From NCBI GenBank assembly GCA_963766375.1, contig CAVXZG010000013.1, positions 62,001 through 126,000 of the forward strand: DNA of 64,000 nucleotides, read 5' to 3'. Position numbers and translations under genes: made by a program. Positions 32,562-43,116 of the stretch are shown piece by piece (position 1 is the stretch's first letter; each line of letters opens with the position of its first letter). The notes under the pieces are model-generated. The model was not told the DNA's origin, ran no database searches, and saw only the letters and a program-made list of their open reading frames with translations. The stretch comes from AC-32 sp963766375 (GTDB lineage: Bacteria > Actinomycetota > Thermoleophilia > Gaiellales > Gaiellaceae).

Positions 32562-33930
32562 CCCTCTCTACACCGCCGACGAGATGAAGGCCGCCGAGGC
32601 CGGGCACGATGTCAAGGAGCTGATGGCGCGCGCCGGTCGCGCGGTCGCCGAGGAGGCGATGCGCCGCTTCCCGGAGGCCCGGCGCTTCGTCGCGGTCTGC
32701 GGCAAGGGAGCCAACGGCGGCGACGGGCGAATCGCGCTCGAGGTGCTGGAAGCCGCCGGCAAGGCAGCTCGGCCGGCGGAGGACGCCCCGCTCGAGGAGG
32801 CGGACGTGATCATCGACGCGCTCTTCGGTACCGGCTTCCACGGCGAGCCACGCGAGGACGCCGCGCGCACGATCGAGGCGATCAACGCGGCCGGAGCGCC
32901 CGTGGTCTCGGTCGACCTGCCCTCGGGGGTCGACGCCTCGACCGGCGAGGTGGCGGGCGCCTGCGTCGAGGCCGCCGTGACGGTGACCTTTCACGGGCGG
33001 AAAGTCGGGCTCGAGGTGGCTCCGGGCCGCTTTCGGGCGGGCGAGGTGGCGGTCGCCGACATCGGCCTCGAGCCGCGCGACACCGAGCACAAGCTCGTGA
33101 CGCCGGCGATCCTGGGGGAGATCCCGCGCCGGCAGTCCAACCAGAACAAGTACACCGCCGGAACCGTGCTCGTCGTCGGCGGCTCGCGGGGGCTGACCGG
33201 CGCGCCCTGTCTCACGGCCGAGGCGGCCTTTCGCGCCGACGCGGGCTACGTCGCAGTTGCGATGCCGGACTCCACGCTGGCTGTCTTCGAGCAACGGCTG
33301 CTCGAGGCGGTGAAGCTGCCCTGCCCCGAGAAGGACGGCCGCATCTCGCCGCAGGCGGTCGAACCGATCGTGGAGTTCGCGGGGAAGGCCGGGTCGCTCG
33401 CAGTGGGCCCGGGGCTCGGGCGCGGCAGGGGGCCGAGCGAGGTCGTGCGGCTGCTGCTGGAGCAGCTCGACCGGCCGATCGTCGTGGACGCGGACGGGCT
33501 CTACGAGCTGGAGCCGGTCGAGCGCTCGGCGCCGACGGTGCTGACCCCGCACGAGGGCGAGCTCGCGCGGCTGCTCGGCGAGGAATCCGAGTGGGTCGCG
33601 GCGCACCGGCTCGAGGCTGTGCGCCGTGGAGCCGAGCGGTTCGGCTGCGTGTGCCTCCTGAAGGGAGCCGACACCTTGATCGCCGCGCCCGGGCAGGGTG
33701 TGCTCGTCTCGTCGCTCGGGACCCCGGCGCTTGCAACGGCCGGTACCGGCGACGTCCTGACCGGGATCGTCGCTGCGTTCCTCGCCAAGGGCGTGGAGCC
33801 GCGGCTGGCCGCAGCAGCGGCAGCGGCGGCGCAGCAGCTCGCCTCGACGGTGATCCCGCAGGCGGGCGCGATCGCGAGCGACATCGTCGGCGCGCTTGCC
33901 GCTGGTGCTCGATGCACCGGTCTGAGCTGA
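32554..33930 (+). CDS. nnr: Bifunctional NAD(P)H-hydrate epimerase / ADP-dependent dehydratase
   Basis: A 458-residue fusion that repairs hydrated NAD(P)H. The N-terminal epimerase (1-200) has CGKGANGGDGRIAL, IIDALFGTGFHG and VDLPSGVDASTG. The C-terminal ribokinase-like dehydratase has the KYTAGTVLVVGGSRGLTGAP substrate loop, VVDADGLYEL, LTPHEGELARLLG and TAGTGDVLTGI with the catalytic Asp. The frame is intact. alr starts 19 nt before its stop. Confidence 0.96.
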   Translation: MLDPLYTADEMKAAEAGHDVKELMARAGRAVAEEAMRRFPEARRFVAVCGKGANGGDGRIALEVLEAAGKAARPAEDAPLEEADVIIDALFGTGFHGEPREDAARTIEAINAAGAPVVSVDLPSGVDASTGEVAGACVEAAVTVTFHGRKVGLEVAPGRFRAGEVAVADIGLEPRDTEHKLVTPAILGEIPRRQSNQNKYTAGTVLVVGGSRGLTGAPCLTAEAAFRADAGYVAVAMPDSTLAVFEQRLLEAVKLPCPEKDGRISPQAVEPIVEFAGKAGSLAVGPGLGRGRGPSEVVRLLLEQLDRPIVVDADGLYELEPVERSAPTVLTPHEGELARLLGEESEWVAAHRLEAVRRGAERFGCVCLLKGADTLIAAPGQGVLVSSLGTPALATAGTGDVLTGIVAAFLAKGVEPRLAAAAAAAAQQLASTVIPQAGAIASDIVGALAAGARCTGLS

Positions 33931-34939
33931 CCGTCGACCTTGGCGCGGTCCGGCGCAACGCGCGCACGCTGTTGCGGGCGCTCGAGGGGGCGCAGCTCTG
34001 GGGGGTCGTGAAAGCGAACGCGTACGGCCACGGAGCGGTGGACGTCGCGGGTGCTCTGATCGACGAGGGCGTAGGCGCCCTCTGCGTCGCGACCGTGCCG
34101 GAGGCGCTCGAGCTGCGCGCGGAGTTCGCGCTCGCCCGGATCCTGGTGATGGGCCCGACCTCGTCGAGCCGCGAGGTTGCGGAGGCCCGCGAAGCCAAGC
34201 TCGAGCTCGTGGTCTGGGACGACGAAATCCCCGAGGGCGTGCGCGTCCATCTCAAGCTCGATACGGGCATGGGGCGCTGGGGGCTCGGCGAGCTGCCGAA
34301 ACCGCCGGCCGAAGTCGTGGGGCTGATGTCGCACCTGGCCACCGCTGACTCCGACCCGGTCTTCGCCGAGCAGCAGGTCGAGCGCTTCCGGACGGCGACC
34401 GAGCCGTACTCCGATCTGATGCGGCACATCGCCAACAGCGCGGCCGCGCTGCGGCTGCCCTCGGCGCGGTTCGATGCTGCTCGCTGCGGAGTCGCGCTGT
34501 ATGGGCTCTCGCCCTTCGGCGAGGATCCGAGCGCCGACGGGCTGGAGCCCGCGCTCTCGTGGCGGAGCTATCTCGCGCAGGTGAAGCGGCTCGAGCCGGG
34601 CCAGAGCGCCGGCTACGGGCGCCGGTTCGTGGCAGAGCAGTCGACCTGGATCGGCATCGTGCCCGTTGGCTACGGCGGACGGCTTCCGGCGGGACCTCAC
34701 CGGAACCGAGGTGCGGGTCGGCGGCGAGCTGCGGCACGTGGTCGGAACGGTCTCGATGGACGCGTTCGCGGTCGAGCTCGACGGCGAGGAGCCCGTCGGC
34801 GCGCCGGTGACGATCCTCGGCCACGGCGTCCTGGCGGAGGATCACGCGCGCGTGGCCGGGACGATCAACTACGAGCTGGTCTGCGGGACGAACTCCGATC
34901 CGCGGCGCGCGGCGACGGCGGACGGTGGTCGATGCTTGA
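33912..34939 (+). CDS. alr: Alanine racemase (frameshifted)
   Basis: A PLP fold-type III racemase supplying D-alanine for the wall. Lys34 in WGVVKANAYGHG is the PLP lysine, LKLDTGMGRWG and MSHLATAD follow, and ARCGVALYGLSPF is the middle mark. One extra G near 34677 turns VPVGYADGFRRDL into a false frame. Downstream RVGGELRHVVGTVSMDAFAV supplies the second active-site region, and the end is YELVCGTN. A second small shift near the end reaches TGA 34937-34939. A conserved essential gene, so errors are likely. Confidence 0.9.
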
Positions 34940-35972
34940 AGGCCTTGCGATCAGGAGGTGCTTCGGCCGGGCGAGGAGGCCTGGGTCGTCGGCGGCGCGG
35001 TGCGCGACGAGCTGCTGGGGCGCGAGCTGGTCGATCTCGACATCGCCACGCGCGAGCCCGAGCGCGCTGCCCGCGCCTACGCAAAGCGCTCCGGCGGCGC
35101 GCCGTTCCCGCTCTCCGAGCGGCACGGCGCCTGGCGGGTCGCGCTCGAGGACGAGCGAACTGTCGACTTCACGCCGCTGCCCGGCTCGATCGAGGACGAC
35201 CTCGCCACGCGCGACTTCACGATCAACGCGATCGCGCGGCCGCTGGCGGGAGGCGAGCCGGTGGATCCCTTCGGCGGGCAAGCCGACCTCGAAGGAGCGG
35301 CGCCTGCGCGCTGTCGGCGAGACGGTATTCAGCGACGACCCGCTGCGGCTGCTTCGCGCCGTGCGGCTCGAGGACGAGCTCGACCTGCGCCTCGATGAGG
35401 AAACCGAGCGGCTCGTGCGCGAGCACGCCTCGCTCGTGGGCGCGCCGGCCGGCGAACGGATTCTGGCCGAGCTGCGGCGCCTCTCGCCCTCGGGCTATCG
35501 CCGGCTCGACGGGCTCGGGCTGCTGCAGCCGCTGGGCGGCCGAATCGAGGATCGCCTCGACCGCTGGGACTCGCCCGACTACCGGCTGGTCGCTGTCTTC
35601 GGCGAGGAGCTGCGCCGCTTCCCGATCTCGAACGAGCTCGGCCGCTACGCGAGGGCCCTGGTGCGGGCCGAGCGGCCGGAGGACGATCCTCGCGCGATCC
35701 ACCGCTTTCGCCGGGCGACCGAGCCGTGGGCGCTGGAGGCGCTCGCGTTCCTCGGTGCCTCCGAGCTGGCGCCGGCGATCGAGCGGGCACGGAGCAGCGA
35801 GCCGCCCGAGCCGCTCTTGCGCGGTGACGAGCTCGAGTTGCCGCCCGGGCCGGAGATCGGGCGGCTGCTCGCCGAGATCGAGGAAGAGCGGGCCGCCGGT
35901 ACGATCTCCACGAAGGAGGAGGCGCTCGACTATGCAAGACGCCACTCGCGATCGGTTCGGGAAGACGGCTGA
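34932..35972 (+). CDS. CCA-adding enzyme / poly(A) polymerase family protein (frameshifted)
   Basis: Starts MLEGLAIR at ATG 34932, overlapping the alr stop. Then VLRPGEEAWVVGGAVRDELL gives the nucleotidyltransferase signature, with LVDLDIATREPERAARAYAK carrying the catalytic DxD. RDFTINAIARPL and DPFGG follow. After a shift near 35290 the head/neck continues LRAVGETVFSDDPLRLLRAV and RILAELRRLSPSGYRRLDG. One-base shifts lie near 34950 and 35290. It adds CCA or A residues to RNA 3' ends; class II subtypes cannot be told apart by eye. Ends YARRHSRSVREDG. Confidence 0.85.
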   Translation: MLEGLAIRRCFGRARRPGSSAARCATSCWGASWSISTSPRASPSALPAPTQSAPAARRSRSPSGTAPGGSRSRTSELSTSRRCPARSRTTSPRATSRSTRSRGRWREASRWIPSAGKPTSKERRLRAVGETVFSDDPLRLLRAVRLEDELDLRLDEETERLVREHASLVGAPAGERILAELRRLSPSGYRRLDGLGLLQPLGGRIEDRLDRWDSPDYRLVAVFGEELRRFPISNELGRYARALVRAERPEDDPRAIHRFRRATEPWALEALAFLGASELAPAIERARSSEPPEPLLRGDELELPPGPEIGRLLAEIEEERAAGTISTKEEALDYARRHSRSVREDG

Positions 35973-36634
35973 CCGCATCGCCGCGCTGCAGGACGAACGT
36001 GCCGATGAGCTCGAGGCGAAGGTGGTGCAGTTCGTCGTCCCCGGCGGGGGCGAGCGGGCGCTCGACTCCGGCAGCGGCGCCGGCGCGCTCGCCTTCGCGC
36101 TGGCGCCGCATGTGCGCGAGGTGGTCGCCGTCGATCTCGTTCCCGAGCTGCTCGAGCAAGGGCGCAAGCGAGGCGAGCAGTTCCCGAACGTGACCTTCGT
36201 CGAGGGGGACGCGACCGCGCTGCCGCTTCGAGCCGTACTCGTTCGACCTCGCCGGCTCGCTGCGCACGCTGCACCACATCGCACGCCCGGAGCTCGCCGT
36301 CGCCGAGTTGGCGCGGGTGACGCGCCCCGGCGGGCGCGTGCTGGTTGTCGACCAGATCGCGCCGGTCGATCCGGTGGCCGCGGCGGAACTGAACGCCTTC
36401 GAGCGGGCGCGAGACCCTTCACACGCGCGGGCGCTGGCCGACATCGACCTGCGCCACCTCTTCGAAACGAACGAGCTCGTGCTCCTGCGGGCCGAGTACG
36501 AACAGGAGCCGCGCGACCTCGGTCCCTACATCGACCTGGCCGGCTGCGAAGGCGAGGCGCGCGAGCGCGCGGAGTCGCTCGCCCCGCCGAGCTACGTCGC
36601 CGAGCTCGGCTGGTACCTACTCGAGAAGCGCTAG
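35932..36634 (+). CDS. Class I SAM-dependent methyltransferase (one frameshift)
   Basis: About 233 residues of the UbiE/Methyltransf_11 type. Motif I is RALDSGSGAGALAFALAPHV, motif II VVAVDLVPELLEQGRKRG and motif III FVEGDATALP. A one-base change near 36228 leads to SFDLAGSLRTLHHIARPELA and RVTRPGGRVLVVDQIAPVDP, the post-motif region. Starts 41 nt inside the preceding gene. Substrate not evident. Confidence 0.83.
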
Positions 36635-36649
36635 CGTCGAGCGCCCCGC

Positions 36650-36655
36650 TAGCAT
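36650..36655 (+). promoter_or_regulatory. -10 box for leaderless SelW-like gene
   Basis: TAGCAT, 7 nt before GTG 36663, in the 28-nt gap after the methyltransferase stop. This is the standard leaderless layout of the window and is direct support that a gene begins at 36663. Confidence 0.55.
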
Positions 36656-36662
36656 CGGCTCT

Positions 36663-36881
36663 GTGAGCGTCGAGATCTTTTACTGCCCGACCTGAAGCGG
36701 GTACGACACACGGGCCGCGAGTCTCGCGGCCGAGCTGACAGGCGAGGGTTTCGAAGCCGAGGCGGTACCAGGCGGCAAAGGCCAGTTCGACGTCCTCGCC
36801 GACGGGCGGCTGATCTTCTCGAAAGCTGACACGGGCCGGTTCCCCGACGACGGGGAGGTCCTGGCGCTGCTGAACGCCTGA
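36663..36881 (+). CDS. SelW/Rdx-like thioredoxin-fold protein with in-frame UGA (candidate selenoprotein)
   Basis: Reading UGA at 36693-36695 as Sec gives 72 residues. The start is VSVEIFYCPT-U-SGYDTRAA, followed by SLAAELTGEGFEAEAVPGG, then GQFDVLADGRLIFSKADTG and RFPDDGEVLALLNA. This matches the SelW/Rdx family strand by strand: VxYCxxU/C-GY, then F-V-ADGRLIFSK, then the final helix. The UGA sits at the second redox position of CxxU. A stem GGCCGCG/CGCGGCC with loop AGTCT starts 17 nt after the UGA and has G in the loop's second position, as bacterial SECIS elements do. One extra Ser follows the U compared with the usual CxxU-G-Y. The alternative is a CPTCGY gene with a 3-base assembly error. 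Confidence 0.7.
36713..36731 (+). promoter_or_regulatory. Candidate bacterial SECIS hairpin in the SelW-like gene
   Basis: A 7-bp stem with a 5-nt loop (AGTCT). The apical loop starts 24 nt after the last base of the UGA, inside the accepted 16-37 nt range. It is also coding sequence (Ala-Ala-Ser-Leu-Ala-Ala), so the pairing could partly be incidental. Confidence 0.45.
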
Positions 36882-36949
36882 GCTCACACGGCTTCGACAA
36901 CTGGCCGCACGTCCGTTCCCTTCTTCGGCAGCGCCGAGAGATGCGATTT

Positions 36950-37712
36950 TCAGTCGCCGGAGGGGCGGATCCCACGCGAGCCGAGCCGCGCCACGAGGCC
37001 CGGGACGAGCGCCTGCGCAAGCGGCGCGACGCGGTACCAGCGTGGCACGAAGAGCTCCTTCCGGTTGCGCTCGACCGCCCGCAGGATTCGCTCGGCGACG
37101 AGCTCGGGCTCCGCGACCAGCGCGCGCATGACCCTGTTTGGGAAACGGCTCCGCTGCGGGAAGCCTTCGGTCTCGACGAAACCGGGGAGAACCGTGTGCA
37201 CCCGGATCCCGCGCGGGCTCAGCTCGTTGCGAACCGAGCGCGAGAACGCGACCTGCGCATGCTTCGAGGCCGTGTACGGGCCGCCGGAGCCGGCCGCGAC
37301 GGTGCCCGCGACCGACACCACGTTCACGAGGTCGGACGGCGCCGCCGCCTCGAGCGCCGGCAGGAAGGCGCGCAGGCACCAGACGTTGCCCAGGTAGTTC
37401 GTCCGCGTGATCTCCTCGATCCGCTCGGGCGGCGAGGTCGAGGAAGGTCCCGCGGCCCGGGATGCCGGCGTTGTTCACGAGCAGCGCGATCTCCGGGTGG
37501 CGCGCGAGGATCGTCTCGGCCACGCGGTTCACGGCCTCACGGTCGCCGACATCGCAGGTCTCCCACTCCGCGCCGAGCTCCTCGGCCAGCGGCCGCAGCC
37601 GCTCCTCGCCGCGCGCGAGCAGGACGCACTGCCAGCCGCGCCCGGCGAGCGAGCGCGCAACCGCGGCCCCGATCCCGCTGGAGCCGCCGGTGACGACGGC
37701 TACCGGCGGCAC
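36950..37712 (-). CDS. Short-chain dehydrogenase/reductase (one frameshift)
   Basis: About 253 residues. It has VAVVTGGSSGIGAAVARSLA (cofactor loop), CDVGDREAVNRVAE (D-V), LLVNNAGIPGRGTF, then after a frame change near 37430 VVSVAGTVAAGSGGPYTASK with YTASKHA (catalytic Tyr and Lys), and RVHTVLPGFVETEGFP. Probably NADP-dependent; substrate unknown. The GTG start at 37712 lies 13 nt inside the upstream subtilase, indicating coupled translation. Confidence 0.85.
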
Positions 37713-40700
37713 ACGCGCACGACGCGCTTCGCCGACGCGGTCGCGCCGCGCCGGTCGGTCACGACGGCGCGCAGGACGTGCTTGCCGCGGGCGGCCTTGG
37801 CGGTCCGCCACGGCGTCAGGTAGAGCCCTTCGATCCCCTGCTTCTTCCTTGCGATCCGGTGCCGCCCGTCGAAGAAGGTCACCGAGCGCACGCCGCGCGA
37901 GGAGCCGGCGGTGACGAACAGGCTGGTCGCCTTGCCCGTGCAGGAGCCGGCCTTCGGCAGCAGCCACGTCACGGTCGGCCGGGCGACCGCGCGCAGGCGC
38001 ATAGAGCGAAACGCCGTGTTCGGAAGCACGTTCGCGCCTGCCTGGTCGACGTTCTTCGACTCCTGGAAGTCCGAGGCGATCGCGATCAGCGGCGTCCGGC
38101 CGACGCCGATCTTCGGCGCGCCGCTGAGCGGCCAGAGGACGAGCCCGGAGACCGGGTCGTAGAGGGCCGCCAGGAGCAGATACTGCTTGTAGCCGATCAC
38201 CAGCGAGAGCGGATCGACGCCGGCGCCACGGTCGGTCGCGATCGCCGCAAGCATCGGCCGTCCGGCGCTCACCACCTTCGTCAGGAAGCGGAAGCGCGGC
38301 GGGGTGACGTCGTCCTGCCAGTAGTGCAGCAGGTACGGCCCCCGCAGCGGCTGGTCGGTGTACGGGTCGGCCCGCGAGTCCACCGAGACGAAGTAGCGCC
38401 CCTCGCGCGGGAAGTCCACGGCGGCGACGCCGTTGTCGAATTGGTACTCGAACGTGAGCCCGTTCACGTTGACCGGCGTGCCCGGATAGCCCTGCACGTC
38501 GTCCTCGTTCAGCGAGCCGAGGAACCACGGCTCGACGAGCGCGTTCTGGCCCTCCGCGACCACCGCCACCCCGGCGTTGGCGACGTGCGAGTTGACGCGA
38601 ACCGTGTAGACGTGCTCGGCGCCGTCCTCGTTGAACGTCTTCCCGGTGTAGCCGGGAGGCGGCCCGAACGGCTCGGTCGGGAAACGGTAGTTGCTGACAA
38701 ACGAGGTGCCCTTGCCGGTGTCGCCGAGCTGGTCGCGCTTGATCGTCACGCGCGGCGCACGTCCGATCTGCGGGTACTGGGCCGAGAAGTAGTACGGGAT
38801 GCGTACCTGGTCGGCCCCGCGCTTCAGCACGACGAAGCCGTAGTTGTCGCCGGTGGGGGCGGTGTAGCTCGCGGAGGCGACGATGGGCACGTCCACGGTT
38901 CCGCCGGGCGGGATCGTCACGGACGTCGTGGCCGGAGTGATCGCCGCGCCCGCCGTGGCCGCCTGCGGCTGGATCTCGATCGTCCAGGCACCGCCGCCGG
39001 TGCCGGCGTCGCTCAGCGAGAGCAGCAGGGCCTTGCGCGCCGCGGCTTTCGTCGTCTCGAGGTAGCCGTACGAGAGCGAGGACGGCTCGGCGAAGAGCTT
39101 CGGGTTGTTGGCCGCCGCCACGTCGACCAGGCCGCCGCCCTCGAGCAGCACCGAGGCCTCCTTCGTGCGGGCGGTGTCTCCCCAGGCCGGGTCGGCCGAG
39201 GACATCAGCGCCGATTTCACCTGCCCCGGGGTCCAGGCCGGGTGCTGCTGAAGGAGCAGGGCCGCCGCGCCGGCGACGTGCGGCGCAGCCATGCTCGTGC
39301 CGTCGAAGACCGCGAACGGCGCACCGGCGAACTCCTGCAGCGTCGAGGAGAGGATCTGCCCGCCGGGAGCGGCCACGTCCGGCTTGAGCCGGTGGTCGTA
39401 GTTCGTCGGCCCGGCCGACGAGAAGCTCGTGATCACGCCGCTGCGGCCGGTCTGGATCTCGCGCGGATCCAGCTCGCCGGAGACCCTGAAGGCCGTGCGC
39501 CCGCCGTGGGCGTCCATGAAGGCGCGCAGGTTCGCGCCGTCCAGGTCGGAGATCATCCCAGCCGTCAGGGTCGAGGCGGATCGGAATGAAGTTCGGCTCG
39601 CCGAAGCGGTTGTCCACGAGGACGATGCCGGCGCCGCCGGCCGCGCGAACACGCTCGACCTTCGAGTCGAAGGTGCAGCTTCCGCGGGAGACGAGCGCGA
39701 CGGAGCCGCTGAGCGACCGGGCCGGCAGCGACGAGAAGCGCGGATCGTTCGGGTCGAAGCCGATCGGCGCGCAGAGGCGGCGGTCGACGGGCTTGCCGTC
39801 AGTGCCGGTGATCGTCCCGATGTCCACGAGCGACTGATCGGTGTCCTCCCAGGGCGTGGGGACATGGAAGTTGAACGAGAAGGGGACGTGCTTGAGGCTT
39901 GCCGGCGCATCAGGCGCGGTCGCGGTCAGCTCCGTGCCGAAGACGTGCACGTTCGAGGCCGCCGCGACCGAGATTGCCGAGGGGGCGTTGCTGGGCGAGC
40001 CGACCGAGCCGTAGCCGAAGTCGTCGCGGTCGTTGCCGGCGGAGATGACCGGAACGACGCCGGCCGCGACCACGTTCTCGAGCGCCTGGATCAGCGCGTC
40101 GCTTGCCGGATCGGCCTCGGGGCCGCCGCCGGAGAAGTTGATCACGTCCATCCCGTCGTTCACGGCCGCCTCGAAGGCGAGCACGATCTCGGGCGTGAAT
40201 GCGTCGAGGCCGCCGGTCAGGGTGGGCACGTTGAAGACGCGGTAGTTCCCGATCCACGCACGCGGCGCGATCCCGGAGAGCCCGGTCACCGCCGGATGGT
40301 CGGGGCCGGCCGCGACGACGGTGCCGGAGACGCCGGCCGCGATCCCGGCGACGTGGGTGCCGTGGAAGGAGCCCGGCCGCCAGAGCGCGAGCCGGCCCTG
40401 TCTGCCGGAGCCCGGCCCGGGGAAGGCGCGCGCCACGATCACCTTGCGCGTCGTCCAGATGCGTCCGCCCTTCGGGAAGCCGGGGGGATACGAGAAGCCG
40501 GCCGGGCTGAAGTACGGGTTCGACATGTCGACGCCGTCGTCGACGACACCGATCTTGATCCCCTGGCCGAAGCCGCCGGTGTTCGCCCAGAACGTGTCGG
40601 CGTGGATCACCGACGGGCTCTTGTTCGTGTCGAGGTGGTAGCGCAGGCTCGGATAGACCTTGCGCACCCCGGCGACCGTGAAGAGCTTCGGCAGGTCGCG

Positions 40701-41111
40701 GTAGGGCAGGCGCACCGCGAAGCCGTCGAGGATCACCTTGTAGCTATGGAAGATCCGCGCCTTCGGGATCGCGTGCCGAATCTGCCTGGCCGCGGCCGCC
40801 TGGGCCCGCTCGAGCCGTGCGAGGTAGGCCTGCGAGGTCGAGCTCGTCGTGTCGAGCTTGCGGCGAGGCCCGAACGCCTGCAGGCCGGGCCCGTAGCGCG
40901 CTGCGAGCGGAGGGAGGCGAAGCCCGACGAGCACGGTCACGCGTCCGGCGGTATGGCCGGCCGGAACCCGGATCACGCCGTGGCGGAGCCGCGGAAGCGT
41001 TACTTCGCCGCGCTGAGGCAGCCGGATCGGGCGGAGCCCGGCGGCAGCGGCGGCGGAGGTGGCGAGAACGAGCAGCGCCGCAAGAAGCGACAGAACGAGT
41101 GGGCGGCGCAA
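37700..41111 (-). CDS. Large secreted subtilisin-like serine protease (S8) with PA insert
   Basis: About 1136 residues. The signal peptide is RRPLVLSLLAALLVLATSAA. An inhibitor-I9-like prodomain follows (YLARLERAQAAAARQIRHAI to FTVAGVRKVYPSLR). The catalytic domain has Asp in GIKIGVVDDGVDMSNPYF, His in GSFHGTHVAGIAAG and Ser in FDGTSMAAPHVAGAAAL, with a PA domain (SVALVSRGSCTFDSKVERVR) between His and Ser. The remaining ~600 residues are beta-rich Fn3-like modules. One base change near 39555 splits it inside the PA domain. The TTG at 41111 is chosen from a -10 box 8 nt upstream. It resembles Vpr/lactocepin-type extracellular proteases. Confidence 0.88.
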
Positions 41112-41119
41112 GAGTTCGC

Positions 41120-41125
41120 ACAGTA
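41120..41125 (-). promoter_or_regulatory. -10 box for leaderless subtilase gene
   Basis: TACTGT on the minus strand, 8 nt before the TTG start. It lies in the 30-nt gap to divergent fabI. Confidence 0.45.
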
Positions 41126-41141
41126 GCGCAGAATCGGCGTT

Positions 41142-41922
41142 GTGGACGGTCAATTTTCGGGCAAGCGCGGCCTCGTTCTCGGCGTCGCCAACCGCCGCTC
41201 GATCGCGTGGGCGATCGCCCGGCGCCTCGCCGAGGACGGCGCGAGCCTCGCGTTCACCTACCAGGGCGAGCGGATCGAGAAGAGCGTGCGCGAACTGGCG
41301 GAGACGGTCGCCTCACCGCTCGTCACCTCGTGCGACGTGCGCGCCGACGGCGACCTCGAGCGCGTCTTCGGCGAGGTCGGCGACATCTTCGGCGGCAAGC
41401 TCGACCTGCTCGTGCACTCGGTCGCCTACGCGGCGGCTGAGGATCTCGAGGGCCGCTTCACCGACACCCCGCGCGACCGCTTCTGGATGGCCGTGGACGT
41501 CTCGGCCTACTCGCTCGTCGCCTGCTCGCGCCTGGCGGAGCCGCTGATGGACGCCGCGGGCGGCGGCTCGATCCTGACGATGACCTACCTCGGCGGCCTG
41601 CGCGCCGTGCCGCACTACAACGTGATGGGCGTGGCCAAGGCGACCCTGGACGCCTCCGTGCGCTACCTCGCCTGGGACCTCGGCCAGAAGAACATCCGGG
41701 TGAATGCCGATCTCGGCGGGGCCGGTGCGGACGCTGGCCGCCCGCTCGATCGCAGGCTTCCCGACGATGGAGACGATCGTCGACGAGCGCTCGCCGCTGC
41801 ACCGCCCGATCGACGCCGACGACGTGGGGGCGGCCGCTGCGTACCTACTCTCGGACGAGGCGCACAACGTGACCGCGACGACGCTCTTCGTCGACGCCGG
41901 GTATCACTCGATGGGCATGTAG
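41142..41922 (+). CDS. fabI: Enoyl-[acyl-carrier-protein] reductase FabI (one frameshift)
   Basis: About 259 residues. It opens FSGKRGLVLGVANRRSIAWA (the V-A-N-x-R-S-I-A motif of FabI), LAFTYQGERIEKSVREL, and LLVHSVAYAAAEDL. The catalytic YNVMGVAKATLDASVRYLA (Tyr-x6-Lys) follows. After a base change near 41705 it continues ISAGPVRTLAARSIAGFPTM, the R-T-L-A-A-S substrate loop of InhA/FabI, and ends LFVDAGYHSMGM. It performs the last reduction of each fatty-acid elongation cycle. Divergent from the subtilase. Confidence 0.93.
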
Positions 41923-41947
41923 ACCGCGATGTGGATTCGACGCCGCG

Positions 41948-41962
41948 AGCGTTTTCAACGCT
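41948..41962. terminator. Small hairpin between convergent fabI and cyclase genes
   Basis: AGCGTT / AACGCT with loop TTC. A 6-bp stem in a 68-nt intergenic gap. Confidence 0.4.
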
Positions 41963-41990
41963 GCAGCAACCCGTGACGCATCGCACATGT

Positions 41991-43116
41991 CTACGACCGA
42001 GATAGCTCGGCTGCCGTCTCGCGCACGGCAACGACGTTGAACGCCGCGACCGGCCGCTGGAAGCCCTTGAGCGTCACCTCGCCGATCGGCTCCACCTCGA
42101 CGTCGTCCTCGACCTCGGCATAGAGCCGCTGCTCGATCAGGATCTGCCCGCCGGTCGCCTCGTCGGCGAGCCGCGAGGCGAGGTTCGTCACCGCGCCGAT
42201 CGCCGCATAGTCGGAGCGGCCCTCGAAGCCGACCTCGCCGCAGGTCGCATAGCCGAGCGCGATGCCGGCGCCGAAGTCGAGGTCGTAGCCGCGCTTCCGC
42301 CATCGCGGCGTCAGCTCTGCCATCTCCTCGCGTAGCGCGCAACCGAGCCGCACGGCCCGCAGCGCGGCGTCGGGGATCTCGATCGGGTCGTTGAAGAACA
42401 GCTGGACGCCGTCGCCCTCGAGGAAGCCGACCGTCGCGTCGAACCGCCTGACGAGGCGGCCGATCGTCTCGTGGAACTCGCCGAGCACCCGCATGAGCTC
42501 CTCCGGCTCGACCGCGTCGACGAAGCTCGTCCAGCCGCGGAGGTCGGCGAAGAACATCGCGACCTGCCGGCGGTGGCTGGACAGGATCGACTCGTCGCCC
42601 GACGAGACGATCGCCTCGGCGAGCTGCGGCGAGAGGAATCGCTGCAGCCGCCGCAACCGTTCGAGCTCGCTCGACCTGCGCCCGCACACGTTCCTCGAGC
42701 GTCCGGTTCAGCTCCTTGATCGTGTCGTGGTAGCGCTTGATCCGGAGCAGCGACCGGACTCGCGCGAGCAGCTCGTCGTGGTTGAACGGCTTCGCGATGA
42801 AGTCGTCCGCACCGGCCTCGATCGCCTTGCGTCTTCTCCGGCCCGACGCTCGCGGTGAGCATGATCACCGGCAGCACGGCCGTCTCCTCGCGCTCGCGGA
42901 GTCGCCGGCAGACGGCGTAAGCCGTCCAGCTGCGGCATCACGACGTCGAGCAGCACGAGGTCGGGCTTCGCGGACTCGGCGAGCTCGAGGGCGGCAAGGC
43001 CGTCGCCGGCCGAGATCGACGTCGTAGCCGCGGGGCGCAAGCACGGCCTCGAGCAGGCGCACGTTCTCGGGGACGTCGTCCACGACGAGGATCCTGGCTC
43101 CGCCGTCGCCGCTCAT
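41991..43116 (-). CDS. Response regulator with class III adenylate/guanylate cyclase output (several frameshifts)
   Basis: Reconstructed as a REC domain (ARILVVDDVPENVRLLEAVL, then KPDLVLLDVVMPQLDG, then VIMLTASVGPEKT and DDFIAKPFNHDELLARV) and a linker helix. The cyclase domain is intact from ELERLRRLQRFLSPQLAEAI onward: VAMFFADLRGWTSFVDAVEP (metal Asp), FLEGDGVQLFFNDP (second Asp) and GAGIALGYATCGEVGFEGR. Frame changes lie near 43020, 42905, 42830 and 42680. Phosphorylation of REC would control cyclic nucleotide synthesis. Last gene of a sensor operon; the ATG overlaps the preceding REC gene stop. Confidence 0.82.

Noticed and set aside
35223..41153. A single very long minus-strand open frame (nearly 2000 codons)
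   Set aside because: It strings together the subtilase, SDR and antisense of forward genes because high GC suppresses stops. Conserved motifs show separate genes with internal frame changes.
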